In this document: piece after piece, positions 38,073-48,057 of the stretch
How positions within the stretch are numbered: the stretch's first letter is position 1
Layout: the number at the start of each line of letters is the position of its first letter
Origin: DATBJJ01 sp963750915
GTDB lineage: Bacteria; Acidobacteriota; Vicinamibacteria; Vicinamibacterales; 2-12-FULL-66-21
DNA length: 64,000 nucleotides
Direction of reading: 5' to 3'
Assembly: GCA_963750915.1 (NCBI GenBank)
Contig: CAVVSF010000012.1
Location: 248,001 to 312,000 of the forward strand
The notes under the pieces: generated by a model
Database searches by the model: none
The model's input: only the letters and a program-made list of their open reading frames with translations
Told to the model about the DNA's origin: nothing
Position numbers and translations under genes: made by a program

Positions 38073-39761
38073 ATGACTTTCGCGCCGTGCGTGACCTTCG
38101 TGGTTGTGCTGACCCTTGCCCAGGCGCAAGCGCCGCCGCGCGATCCGGCGCCGCGCGCCGAGGCAACCCAGGTTGAATCGAACGGCGTGATTCGCGGCCG
38201 GGTCATCGATCGCGAGACCGGCCGGCCGATCGCGCGCGCCACCGCGCAACTAATGCCCGCGGCCGGGCCTGGTGGAGCACGCAGTGCAGCGACCGACAGC
38301 GAAGGACGCTACCAGTTCACCGGTCTGCCCGCCGGCCGCTACACGCTTACTGCCGCGCCGCCGGAAGGAGTCGCGACCCACCTGGCACACAGGTTCGGAC
38401 AGGAGCGGCCGCTCGACTTTTTACGCAGTGGCATCGGCACGCCAATTCGACTGGAGCGCGGCGCCACCTTCACGGCTGATGTCGCGCTGTGGCGCGCGCT
38501 CGCGATCGAAGGCCGCGTTGTCGACGACCAGGGGCAGCCGGTCGCCAACGTGCCGGTCACGGCGACCCTGACGGGTGCGCCGGACGGAGCGACGGGCCCG
38601 CCGCGGACGACGGACGACAGGGGCATGTTTCGCCTCTTCGGACTTGCGCCTGGCGAGTATCGCGTGTGCGCCGACCCCAAGGACGCTCTCAGCTACTCGC
38701 GGCTCGGACCGAGGGCGCCGCAGCCGGACATGCTGCTCAAGACCTGCTATCCCGCCGGCGAGGCTGCGGACGCGCAGCCGCTCGCGCTCACGTCCGGCGA
38801 GTTGACGGCCGTCGAAGTTCGCCTGCGCCGCGGCCGGGTCTACACCATCAGCGGTATCGCGATCGACGCCGCCGGCGCGCCGACCGTCGAGCGCGTCTCG
38901 CTCGTCCGCACCGAAGGATTCAGTGGGGCGTCGAGTGGCGTCGAAATAAAGCAGGGAGCCTTCACCGTCCGCGACGTGCCGCCGGGCGAGTATGGCATCA
39001 GGGCGGAGATCGGCGGCCCTGGTACGTTCGGACGCGACAAACGGGAACGCGAGGTCGGCTACATCCGCGTCACAGTCGATGGCGCCAACATCGAGAACCT
39101 CATCGTCCAGACCGCCAGGGGCGCGACCGTGCATGGCCGGATCGAGTTCGAAGGCGAACGGCCGCCGTCGCTGAGTGGCGCGCGCGTCGTGACGCGGCCG
39201 TCGCGGGAGTCTGGAATCTACATGAGCGGACCGTTCGAGCCGGCAACGATTGGCGCCGACGATACCTTCCAGCTTTCGGGCCTGTTCGGACCCAACACCG
39301 TTCAGGTGATCGGCCTGCCGAGGCCGTGGATCGTCAAGGCGATTCATTATCGCGAGACCGACATCTTCGGCCGCGCCGTCGAGATGAAGTCGAGCTCCGA
39401 TCCCTCTCAGCTTCGCGTCGTGCTGACGAACCGGTCCGCCACGCTCACCGGCCGCGTCGAGGGCCTCGAAGGTCGCGATCCAGCCACGGTGCGTGTCCTT
39501 TTCTATCCGGTGGACCTGCCGTCGCGGACCGACATGTCGGGGATTCTGTACTCGATGCCGGCCGGCGACGATGGGGCCTTCAAGGTGGCACCGCTTCGGG
39601 CCGGGGACTACTTCGTTGTCGCGATGCTCGCCGACGAGGTGCCGATCATGACGCCGACGAACAACCATGTCGAGAAACTCGCAAAGGTCGCGGAGCGCGT
39701 CACCCTGGCTGAGGGGGAAGAGCGGACGATTAGTTTGAGGGTAAGCAAGCTGCCCCAGTAA
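38073..39761 (+). CDS. Secreted protein with carboxypeptidase-regulatory-like domains
   Basis: 562 residues. Signal segment MTFAPCVTFVVVLTLAQAQ. Beta-sandwich repeats start at about residues 38-110 (NGVIRGRVIDRETGRPIARA, GRYQFTGLPAGRYTLTAA), 145-200 (ALAIEGRVVDDQGQPVANVP, GMFRLFGLAPGEYRVCADP) and 250-330 (TISGIAIDAAGAPTVERVSL, PPGEYGIRAEI). The last part (ATLTGRVEGLEGRDPATVRV) repeats the theme. Same family as 24461-26293. No catalytic residues are seen; a surface or cell-envelope role is an inference. Array B starts directly after its stop codon. Confidence 0.83.
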   Translation: MTFAPCVTFVVVLTLAQAQAPPRDPAPRAEATQVESNGVIRGRVIDRETGRPIARATAQLMPAAGPGGARSAATDSEGRYQFTGLPAGRYTLTAAPPEGVATHLAHRFGQERPLDFLRSGIGTPIRLERGATFTADVALWRALAIEGRVVDDQGQPVANVPVTATLTGAPDGATGPPRTTDDRGMFRLFGLAPGEYRVCADPKDALSYSRLGPRAPQPDMLLKTCYPAGEAADAQPLALTSGELTAVEVRLRRGRVYTISGIAIDAAGAPTVERVSLVRTEGFSGASSGVEIKQGAFTVRDVPPGEYGIRAEIGGPGTFGRDKREREVGYIRVTVDGANIENLIVQTARGATVHGRIEFEGERPPSLSGARVVTRPSRESGIYMSGPFEPATIGADDTFQLSGLFGPNTVQVIGLPRPWIVKAIHYRETDIFGRAVEMKSSSDPSQLRVVLTNRSATLTGRVEGLEGRDPATVRVLFYPVDLPSRTDMSGILYSMPAGDDGAFKVAPLRAGDYFVVAMLADEVPIMTPTNNHVEKLAKVAERVTLAEGEERTISLRVSKLPQ

Positions 39762-39858
39762 CGTGCTTCGTGCGGGGTGCCTGGTGCCTCGTGCTCGACG
39801 TGCGAGGTGCTACGTGCGGGGTGCCGGGTGCTAGGTGCTTGGGTGCTAGGTGCTTGGC
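39762..39858. repeat. Heptamer-word array B (GTGC)
   Basis: Starts at the base after the TAA stop at 39759-39761. About 13 GTGC words, almost all 7 nt apart (GTGCTTC-GTGCGGG-GTGCCTG and so on). It resembles the left arm of array A and is in inverted orientation to array C on the other side of the four-helix gene. Confidence 0.85.
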
Positions 39859-39988
39859 CCAGCGCAATTCCTGATCGCTGGGCCGCAGCGCGGCGACGCA
39901 GTTTCTGCGTCAGCCGATCGCGCGCCGGGGATTTTGCTGGTTGTTGCCTGCGTTCCGCGGATGGCGCGGTTGCTGCTCTTCCGGCGAC

Positions 39989-40429
39989 GTGGGCGTCAGT
40001 CGCTTTCAGGATCTGGTTGCTTGGCAGTTGAGTCTTGAACTCTGCCGTCTCGTCTTTGAGCTGACCGCCGACGGGCCGGCGGCAGTCGACGAGAAGTTCA
40101 GGACTCAGATGCGTGACGCGGCGCAATCAGCTCCGGCGCTTATCGCCGAGGGATTCCTGCGGTTCACGACAGCCGAATTCATCCGCTACCTGCGAATGGC
40201 GCGCGGCGAGATCGGTGAGATCCAGAGCAACCTGCTCGTCGGCTCCGCCGCGCGCTACTTTAGCGCCACCGACCCCGGCCCCGCCGTCGATCTTGCGAAT
40301 CGCGCCATGGCCACGACGACGGCGCTGCTGAAATCCAAGTTGAAGCAGCAAGCCGCCGCGCAACGAGCGAAACGCGACCAAAGGCATGCCCGCCGCCAGA
40401 AGCGCCGCAGGCCCGGCGACCGAAAATAG
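39989..40429 (+). CDS. Four-helix-bundle protein (S23/Avd-like)
   Basis: 146 residues from GTG 39989 (VGVSRFQDLVAWQLSLELCR); an in-frame ATG at 39941 adds unrelated residues. Family blocks are FRTQMRDAAQSAPALIAEGF, FIRYLRMARGEIGEIQSNLL and ALLKSKLKQQ. The family (TIGR02436-like) includes proteins coded by 23S rRNA intervening sequences and relatives of the Avd factor of diversity-generating retroelements. The tail is unusually basic (RAKRDQRHARRQKRRRPGDR), which suggests nucleic-acid binding. No reverse transcriptase or variable repeat is nearby. It is flanked by arrays B and C in inverted orientation, so it may belong to a small mobile unit. Confidence 0.85.
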   Translation: MGVSRFQDLVAWQLSLELCRLVFELTADGPAAVDEKFRTQMRDAAQSAPALIAEGFLRFTTAEFIRYLRMARGEIGEIQSNLLVGSAARYFSATDPGPAVDLANRAMATTTALLKSKLKQQAAAQRAKRDQRHARRQKRRRPGDRK

Positions 40430-40455
40430 ACGACGTCGCCGCACGCACGCCGCGG

Positions 40456-40603
40456 CCTAGCACTGGCGCCCTCGCACCAAGCACGCTGGCACGAGGCACC
40501 CTCGCACGAGGCACCCTCGCACGAGGCACCCTCGCACGAGGCACCCTCGCACCCCAAGCACCAGGCACAAGGCACTCCGCACAAAGCACCCCGTACAAAA
40601 CAC
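40456..40603. repeat. Heptamer/octamer-word array C (GCAC)
   Basis: GCAC words with alternating 7- and 8-nt spacing; GAGGCACCCTCGCAC repeats four times. It is the complement of arrays A and B in word and its right end resembles the right arm of A. It ends immediately next to the stop codon of rho (minus strand). Confidence 0.85.
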
Positions 40604-42139
<1,536 letters not shown>

Positions 42140-42352
42140 GGGACTACTGGCGGCTCGAACCGCCTGGCTTGTGACGTGTTGATTGGACGGCTATGACTGA
42201 GTTGAGTGCTGCGCTATAACGGAGCAGGCGTTGTGGTGCGCCGGTGAAGCTCCGCGGCGAGAGAGGTTGTCTTGGAAGTCTGTTATTGGGAGCAGTATAG
42301 GCAGGGGGTCGGAGGACGTCAAGTGCGCGGACGCGTGCGAGCCGCGGGTGCG

Positions 42353-42724
42353 TCAGTAACGCGACGGGCTGTCCCCCATACCGATGATGCTGCAGGCCTG
42401 AATCGTTTTCAGACCGAGCGCCCGCGCGCGATCGACAACCTCGTCAGAGTCGGCCCCCGGGTTGAGCCAGACTTCCTGCACACCCTTCTTTGCCAGCTGG
42501 TCCATCACGCCCACGCCGACGTCTGGCTGCACGTACACGGTCGCCATGTCGATCGGGCCGGGCACGTCCAGCACCGAGGGGTAGGTCGGCAGGCCCTCGA
42601 CGTGCTGCTCGTTGGGATTGATCGCGTAGACGGTATAGCCGCGCTGAAGAAAGGCGCGGACGGCCTTGTTGCCGTACTTGAAGCGATGACTCGAGGCGCC
42701 AATCACGGCGACGGTCTTTGACAT
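42353..42724 (-). CDS. CoA-binding (YccU-type Rossmann) protein
   Basis: About 123 residues from ATG 42724 (MSKTVAVIGASSHRFKYGNK); ATG 42736 four codons upstream is also possible. The family pattern is clear: GNKAVRAFLQRGYTVYAINP with the Rossmann beta-alpha-beta unit, IDMATVYVQPDVGVGVMDQL, and VQEVWLNPGADSDEVVDRAR. It ends IQACSIIGMGDSPSRY. Family members bind CoA in crystal structures; their role is not settled. Array D lies between its start and the divergent radical SAM gene. Confidence 0.9.
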   Translation of the reverse strand: MSKTVAVIGASSHRFKYGNKAVRAFLQRGYTVYAINPNEQHVEGLPTYPSVLDVPGPIDMATVYVQPDVGVGVMDQLAKKGVQEVWLNPGADSDEVVDRARALGLKTIQACSIIGMGDSPSRY

Positions 42725-42744
42725 CTTTTCGATCATAGTCTCTG

Positions 42745-42800
42745 TCCGGTCGCCCGGTCGCCCGGTCGCCCGGTTGCGCGGTTTCCGATTGTCCGGTGGT
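42745..42800. repeat. Octamer-word array D (GGTCGCCC)
   Basis: GGTCGCCC occurs three times in a row followed by decayed copies (GGTTGCGC, GGTTTCCG, GTCCGGTG). Period 8, unlike the others. It lies between two divergent starts, the only array not next to a stop codon. Confidence 0.7.
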
Positions 42801-42832
42801 GCGTTCGCGGTCCGGAGGGCTAAGATCGAAGG

Positions 42833-43891
42833 ATGGCGACGCTGGCCGACACGCTGAACGCGCGAACGGTCGAGGCCGCGCCCGAGCTGGTCGAGCCGCT
42901 CACCGGCAACCGGCTTCGCTGCCTGGCGTGCGGCCACGCCTGCCCGATTCCCGACGGCGCCGTCGGCGTCTGCAAAGTGCGCTTCAATCGCGGCGGTCGG
43001 CTTCACGTCCCGTTCGGCTACGTCGCCGGTGTGCAGTGCGACCCCATCGAGAAGAAGCCCTTCTTCCATGCCGCCCCCGGCGCCAAAGCGTTCAGCTTCG
43101 GGATGCTCGGCTGCGACTTGCACTGCTCGTATTGCCAGAACTGGGTGACGTCGCAGGCGCTGCGCGACCCGCTCGCCGTGGTCCGGCCGACCGACGTCTC
43201 CCCCGCCACGATCGTCGATCAGGCGCTCGCGCTTCACGCCCGCGCCGTCGTCAGCACCTATAACGAGCCGCTGATCACCGCGGAATGGGGCGTCGCGGTG
43301 TTTCGCGAGGCGCGGGCGCGCGGCCTGATGACGGCGTTCGTGTCGAATGGCAACGGCACGCCGGCGGTCCTGCGTTATCTCGCTCCGTGGATCGATCTCT
43401 ACAAGGTCGATCTCAAGAGCTTCGACGATCGGCACTATCGCCAGCTTGGCGGGCGCCTCGCGCCGATCCTGGAAACGATCCAGGCACTCCACGATCTCGG
43501 GATCTGGCTGGAGATCGTGACGCTGCTGATCCCCGGCTTCAACGATTCGCCGGGCGAGATCGATCGCCTGACGTCGTTCCTGGCCGGTGTCTCACCCTCG
43601 ATCCCGTGGCACGTCACCGCGTTTCACAAGGACTATCGGATGACCGACCCCGCGAACACGACGCCGGCGATGCTCGTCGAGGCCGCGGCCGTCGGACGGC
43701 GCAACGGGCTCCGCTACGTCTACGCCGGCAACCTGCCCGGACGCGTCGGCGACCTGGAGAACACGCGGTGTCACGCTTGCGAGGCGCTGCTCGTCGAGCG
43801 GCACGGCTATCTCGTGCGGCTCGATCGCCTGAGTGGGGTTGGGAGATGCGCGGAGTGCGGTGTCGAGGTGCCGGGGAGGTGGAATGGCTAG
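42833..43891 (+). CDS. amrS: AmmeMemoRadiSam system radical SAM enzyme
   Basis: 352 residues. The radical SAM cluster site is GCDLHCSYCQNW (Cx3Cx2C). Upstream CLACGHACPIPDGAVGVCKV and downstream CHACEALLVERHGYLVRL give two extra Cys clusters typical of this AmrS subtype. Other blocks are KVDLKSFDDRHYRQLGGRLA and IVTLLIPGFNDSPGEIDRLT. It pairs elsewhere with AMMECR1 and Memo-like genes; neither partner is in this window. Substrate unknown. Confidence 0.92.
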   Translation: MATLADTLNARTVEAAPELVEPLTGNRLRCLACGHACPIPDGAVGVCKVRFNRGGRLHVPFGYVAGVQCDPIEKKPFFHAAPGAKAFSFGMLGCDLHCSYCQNWVTSQALRDPLAVVRPTDVSPATIVDQALALHARAVVSTYNEPLITAEWGVAVFREARARGLMTAFVSNGNGTPAVLRYLAPWIDLYKVDLKSFDDRHYRQLGGRLAPILETIQALHDLGIWLEIVTLLIPGFNDSPGEIDRLTSFLAGVSPSIPWHVTAFHKDYRMTDPANTTPAMLVEAAAVGRRNGLRYVYAGNLPGRVGDLENTRCHACEALLVERHGYLVRLDRLSGVGRCAECGVEVPGRWNG

Positions 43892-43970
43892 TTGCCGGTC
43901 ACCAGTCGCCAGTTACCAGTTGCCAGTCAGCAGCGCTCTTGCTGGTTACTGATAACCGGGAACTGGAAAC
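43889..43970. repeat. Heptamer-word array E (GTTACCA/GTTGCCA)
   Basis: Starts at the stop codon of the radical SAM gene. Words GTCGCCA-GTTACCA-GTTGCCA-GTCAGCA recur at 7 nt, then the complement (TGGTTACTGATAACCGGG) forms an opposing arm, between two convergent genes. It could act as a bidirectional terminator hairpin. Confidence 0.78.
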
Positions 43971-43975
43971 CTGAC

Positions 43976-44725
43976 TTACTGCGCCAGCAGGCCGTCGATG
44001 ACCTTCTTGAATTCCGAGAACGGCACCGCCCCCTTGACGACCTTGGCGACGCGCATCGGCTGACCCGGCGCCGGGGTGACGCCGACCAGGAATGTCGGCG
44101 TGCTGTTGACGCCGAGCTGTTCCATGCGGGCGACGCTGTCGCGCACCGACTTCGCATACTTGCCGCTGTCGACGCACGCCTTCAGCGCGGCGCCGTCGAG
44201 CCCGAGCTGCTTCGCCTGCTCGACGAGCAGGCCGAGGTCCCGGGTCGGGCTCGCGAACAGCCGCGCGTGCATCTCCCAGTACTTGCCCTGGTCGCCGGCG
44301 CAGTTGGCGGCCTCGTGCGCCTTGAACGCCTCCGGGTGCAGCTGCTCGATCGGGTAGTCGATGAAGATGTACTGCACCTTGCCGCTGTTGATGTAGTCGG
44401 AATCGAGCTGGGGCTGCGTCATCTGCATGTGGCGGCGGCAGAACGGGCAGTGATAGTCGGAGACCTCGATCAGCGTCACCTTCGCGGTCGGCGACCCCTT
44501 GGTCGGCTCGCCGGCAATCGCCACCGCGGCGTCGACGATCTTCGGCTCCTCCGCCTGTCCGATCAGCTGCTGCAGAAAGGCCTTGATCGCCTCGAGATCC
44601 TTCTGCATCGCCGCCTGCTGGGCCTTCAGCTGCTCGATCTCGCGCTTCAGCGCCGCGACGTCCTGGCCGATCGGCGGCGACAGCGAGAACAGGGCGACGA
44701 GGGCGACGGTGCCAAGTTTCAGCAT
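43976..44725 (-). CDS. DsbA-family thiol:disulfide oxidoreductase
   Basis: 249 residues. An N-terminal export segment (LKLGTVALVALFSLSPPI) is followed by a coiled coil (DVAALKREIEQLKAQQAAMQ), then a thioredoxin fold with the CPFC site (Cys93, Cys96) and the cis-Pro in VNSTPTFLVG. It resembles DsbA/DsbC-like periplasmic proteins. The coiled coil may give a dimer or a DsbC-like isomerase arrangement; that is inference. No dsbB nearby. The 45 bases before the next gene hold nothing clear. Confidence 0.9.
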   Translation of the reverse strand: MLKLGTVALVALFSLSPPIGQDVAALKREIEQLKAQQAAMQKDLEAIKAFLQQLIGQAEEPKIVDAAVAIAGEPTKGSPTAKVTLIEVSDYHCPFCRRHMQMTQPQLDSDYINSGKVQYIFIDYPIEQLHPEAFKAHEAANCAGDQGKYWEMHARLFASPTRDLGLLVEQAKQLGLDGAALKACVDSGKYAKSVRDSVARMEQLGVNSTPTFLVGVTPAPGQPMRVAKVVKGAVPFSEFKKVIDGLLAQ

Positions 44726-44770
44726 CTCTAGACTTTAGCAGAGGGCGGCAGCGATATGCCCGGCTGGCGT

Positions 44771-45358
44771 CTACTTTCGCCGGACGCTGACGATCGCGAC
44801 CTCCGGCGTCAGCGTCTCGCCCTTGGCCGGGCCCATCTGAATCGTACGGACGACGTCCATCCCGCGCACGACCTGGCCGAACGCCGCGAACCCCTGCCCG
44901 TCCGGCTGGCGCTTGCCGCCGAAGTCGAGATCCGGCTGGTCGCCGACACAGATCGAGAACGAGTCGCGCGCGGTGTCCGGCGTCGAGCGTGCCATCGACA
45001 GCGTGCCGTCCTTGTGCGGGATGCCGGTCGTGCTGGTCCGTTCGAGCGGAATCGCCGGGAAGAACTCGGCCCGCCTGTCGCGGCTCGCGGCCGCCTGGAT
45101 CACCGCAATCCTGACCGGCTTGTCGACCTGGTTGTCCGGGCGCACCGTGCGAAAGAACCGGCCGCCGTCGAAGAGGCCGGTGTCGACGTACTTGAGAAAG
45201 TTCGCGCCGGTGATCGGCGCGCGGACGGTGTCGATCTCGGCTTCGATCTCCCCGGCCGCAGTCTCGATCACCACTCGCACCGGCCTGGCGTCCTGGGCCG
45301 CCATGGCGCCGCCAAGAAGTGCGACCGTCGCCGCCACGACCATGAATCTGTGCGTCAT
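44771..45358 (-). CDS. Exported cyclophilin-type peptidyl-prolyl isomerase
   Basis: 195 residues with a signal peptide (RFMVVAATVALLGGAMAA). Cyclophilin blocks: VRVVIETAAGEIEAEIDTVR, ITGANFLKYVDTGLFDGGRF (the Phe of the active site) and GFAAFGQVVRGMDVVRTIQM. The usual R-x-x-x-x-F-x-x-Q catalytic pattern is not clear in this form; the family call is from overall pattern. It assists folding of envelope proteins. The start overlaps the stop of the next gene (45355-45358). Confidence 0.9.
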   Translation of the reverse strand: MTHRFMVVAATVALLGGAMAAQDARPVRVVIETAAGEIEAEIDTVRAPITGANFLKYVDTGLFDGGRFFRTVRPDNQVDKPVRIAVIQAAASRDRRAEFFPAIPLERTSTTGIPHKDGTLSMARSTPDTARDSFSICVGDQPDLDFGGKRQPDGQGFAAFGQVVRGMDVVRTIQMGPAKGETLTPEVAIVSVRRK

Positions 45359-46776
45359 GCGGGAAACATCTTTCCGGGATTGAGGAGGTTGTGGGGGTCA
45401 AAGGCCGCCTTGACCCGCTTCATCAGCGCGATCTCGTCGGCCGACAGCTCGAGGCCAATGAACGGCGCCTTCGCGAAGCCGATGCCATGCTCACCGCTGA
45501 TCGAGCCCTCGAGCTCGACGACGCCGGCAAACAGCACGTGTTCCGCTTCCCGCGCCCGCTGCACCTCGCCGGCATCATCGGGATCGATCATGAAATTGAC
45601 GTGGATGTTGCCGTCGCCGGCGTGGCCGAAACACGGAATCCGCAGCTCGTACCGCGTCGCAATGCGTCCGACCAGCGCGAACAGGTCGGGAATCCGCGCC
45701 TTGGGAACGACGATGTCGTGATTGAGCTTGAGTCCGGCGACCATCTTGAGGGACAACGAGAGCTCGCGCCGCACCCGCCACAGTTCCTGGCGCTCGGTCT
45801 CGTCCGCGGCGCGCAGCACCTCGGTCGCGCCGGCGGCGCGCAGCGCGCGTTCGACCCGTTCGGCTTCGTCCTCGACCGCGGCGGGCACGCCATCGACTTC
45901 GACCAGCAGCAGCGCCGCGGTGCCGGCGGGCGCGAGCGAGCGCACCTGGAGGTTCTGCGCCACGGCTTCGAGCGAGGTTCCGTCGATCAGCTCGATCGAC
46001 GCCGGCACCACCCGCTCACGCACGATGCCGCTGACCCCGGCAACCGCGGCTTCGACGCTCGCGAACGTGCCGCGCAGCGTCGCCTGCGTCGGCGGCTTGG
46101 GAATCAACCGCAGGATGATCTTCGTGATGATCGCCAGCGTTCCCTCGGAGCCGACCAGCAGGTGCGTCAGGTCGTAGCCGACGACGTTCTTGACGACCTT
46201 GCCGCCGGTCTCGACGATTTCGCCTGTCGGCAGCACCGCCTCGAGCCCGAGTACGTACTGCTTGGTCGTCCCGTACTTGAAGGCCCGCGGCCCGCCGGCG
46301 CATTCGGCGACGTTGCCGCCGATGACCGACATCCGCAGCGACGCCGGGTCGGGCGGATAGAACAGGCCAATCCGCTCGACTGCGTCCTGCAGGTCGCCGG
46401 TGATGACGTTGGGCTCGACGATGGCGATGAGGTTGGCTTCGTCGATCTCGAGGATGCGGTTCATCCGCTCCATCGAGATCACGACGCCGCCGTGGGTGGG
46501 CACCGAGCCGCCGGTGTAGCCGGTCCCGCCGCCGCGGGGCACGAACGGCATCCGGTGCACGGCGCAGACTTTCACGATCGCGGCGACGTCGGCGGTACTG
46601 CCAGGCAGCACGACGACGTCGGCGGGATGACCGCGCTTCAGTGCATCAGTGCCGTACGCGATGCGGGCCTCGTCGTCGATCCGGATGTGCTCGGATCCGA
46701 CGACAGCGACGAGGGCGTCGAGGAGACCACGAGGTACTCGGGGCTCGGGGTTCGGGGTTCGGGGTCCGGAGGGCAT
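45355..46776 (-). CDS. FAD-binding oxidase, GlcD/lactate dehydrogenase type
   Basis: 473 residues. FAD_binding_4 domain (ADVVVLPGSTADVAAIVKVC, FVPRGGGTGYTGGSVPTHGG, SVIGGNVAECAGGPRAFKYG) and C-terminal FAD-oxidase domain (CFGHAGDGNIHVNFMIDPDD, SGEHGIGFAKAPFIG). It oxidises a 2-hydroxy acid such as glycolate or D-lactate, passing electrons to a partner; the GlcE and GlcF subunits are not in the window. ATG 46776 gives a start MPSGPRTPNPEPRVP encoded by array F, so the true start may differ. Confidence 0.88.
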   Translation of the reverse strand: MPSGPRTPNPEPRVPRGLLDALVAVVGSEHIRIDDEARIAYGTDALKRGHPADVVVLPGSTADVAAIVKVCAVHRMPFVPRGGGTGYTGGSVPTHGGVVISMERMNRILEIDEANLIAIVEPNVITGDLQDAVERIGLFYPPDPASLRMSVIGGNVAECAGGPRAFKYGTTKQYVLGLEAVLPTGEIVETGGKVVKNVVGYDLTHLLVGSEGTLAIITKIILRLIPKPPTQATLRGTFASVEAAVAGVSGIVRERVVPASIELIDGTSLEAVAQNLQVRSLAPAGTAALLLVEVDGVPAAVEDEAERVERALRAAGATEVLRAADETERQELWRVRRELSLSLKMVAGLKLNHDIVVPKARIPDLFALVGRIATRYELRIPCFGHAGDGNIHVNFMIDPDDAGEVQRAREAEHVLFAGVVELEGSISGEHGIGFAKAPFIGLELSADEIALMKRVKAAFDPHNLLNPGKMFPA

Positions 46777-46863
46777 GACTACAGAAATCCAAGCTGCAGA
46801 CGGATTGAGACAGCACATCGGGCGGATTCGAGCCCCGAACCCCGAGCCCCGAGCCCCGGAACT
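46737..46863. repeat. Heptamer-word array F (CGGGGCT/CGGGGTT) with inverted arms
   Basis: Left arm 46737-46770 (CGGGGCT-CGGGGTT-CGGGGTT-CGGGGTC) and right arm 46830-46863 are complementary over about 30 bp, separated by about 60 bp. The right arm starts at the stop of the aminotransferase; the left arm lies within the first codons of the GlcD-like gene. Confidence 0.8.
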
Positions 46864-48056
46864 CAGGCCGTCGTCCTGCTCTCGATCGACCGCAGGTGCT
46901 CGATGATCTTCCTGGCGCCCCGCTCGAGATCTTCGATCGACGCGGCGTAGGAGATGCGCAGGCAGCCGGGCGCGTCGAACGCCTCGCCGGGCGTCACCGC
47001 GACGCGCGGGCCGTCGAGAAGCGACTGCGCCAGCTCCGCCGACGTGCGCACGCCGTCCGGCGAGAGGAACTCGGAGACGTCCGGGAACAGGTAGAACGCT
47101 CCCGCCGGCTTGACCAGCTTGATGCGCGGCTCGACGGCCAGCCACTCGACGAGCTGATCCCGGCGCACGCGGTACTGGTCGAGCATGTCCGTGACGCATT
47201 CCTGCGGCCCGGTCAGACCGGCGACCACCGCTTTCTGCGTAATCGAGCAGACGTTCGACGTCGAATGACTCTGCAGCGCGTTGCAGGCGGCGACGACTTC
47301 CTTGGGCGCGAGCGTCCAGCCGCAGCGCCAGCCGGTCATCGCGTAGGCCTTCGACGCCGAGCCGCACAGCACGGTGTGATCCCGCATCGTCTTGACGAGG
47401 ACCGCCGGCAGGTTATGCGGCGTCGGGTCGTAAATCAGCTTCTCGTAGCAGAGGTCGAGCAGGATCCAGATACCGCGCCTGGCACACTCGGTGGCGAGCG
47501 CCTCGAGCTCTCCCTCCGTCATCAGCCCGCCGGTCGGATTGCCCGGCGAATTCAGGATGATGCCGCGGGTGCGCGGCGTCAGCGCATCGAGGAACGTCCG
47601 GGCGAGCAACGCGAAACCGTCTTCCGCGCGCGTGTGCACGATCACCGGCGTGGCGTCGGCGAGCTTGATCTGCTCGACCAGCGTCGGCCATCCCGGCATG
47701 TGGGTGATGACCTCGTCGCCTTCACCGAACAGCACCAGGACGGCGTTGTAGAGCGCCTGCTTGCCGCCGGCCGAGACGATGACCTCGTTGGTGGCGTAGT
47801 CGACGCCGTAGTCGGTCTTGTAACGCCAGACGATCGCCTTCTTCAGCTCGTCGGTGCCGGAGTTGGTCGTGTACTTGGTGAAGTTCGCGTCGATCGCCGC
47901 CTTCGCCGCGTCGCCGATGTGCTTCGGGGTCGGAAAATCAGGTTCGCCGGCGCCGAGATCGACGACGTCGACCCCCTTCGCCTTCAGCGCCATGGCCTCG
48001 GCGGCCACCTTCATCGTCGGGGAAACGGCAATACGTGTCGCGCGCGCAGCTAGCAT
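46863..48056 (-). CDS. Class I pyridoxal-phosphate aminotransferase (aspartate-type)
   Basis: 397 residues. The Schiff-base lysine lies in GSASKAYAMTGWRCGWT. Other blocks: SAGGKQALYNAVLVLFGEGD, ILNSPGNPTGG and the Arg near the end in GCLRISYAAS. Class I type close to aspartate aminotransferase (AspC). It transfers the amino group between aspartate and 2-oxoglutarate. The start lies one base after coaD's stop (TGA 48058-48060), so the two are probably in one operon. Confidence 0.93.
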   Translation of the reverse strand: MLAARATRIAVSPTMKVAAEAMALKAKGVDVVDLGAGEPDFPTPKHIGDAAKAAIDANFTKYTTNSGTDELKKAIVWRYKTDYGVDYATNEVIVSAGGKQALYNAVLVLFGEGDEVITHMPGWPTLVEQIKLADATPVIVHTRAEDGFALLARTFLDALTPRTRGIILNSPGNPTGGLMTEGELEALATECARRGIWILLDLCYEKLIYDPTPHNLPAVLVKTMRDHTVLCGSASKAYAMTGWRCGWTLAPKEVVAACNALQSHSTSNVCSITQKAVVAGLTGPQECVTDMLDQYRVRRDQLVEWLAVEPRIKLVKPAGAFYLFPDVSEFLSPDGVRTSAELAQSLLDGPRVAVTPGEAFDAPGCLRISYAASIEDLERGARKIIEHLRSIESRTTA

Positions 48057-48057
48057 G

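Noticed and set aside
37665..38249. 194-residue minus-strand ORF with APGTSHPALRTRHFAPG repeats
   Set aside because: The peptide is the translation of array A; low-complexity repeat, not a gene.
39989..40429. Diversity-generating retroelement around the Avd-like protein
   Set aside because: No reverse transcriptase, template repeat or variable repeat was seen in the surrounding 10 kb.
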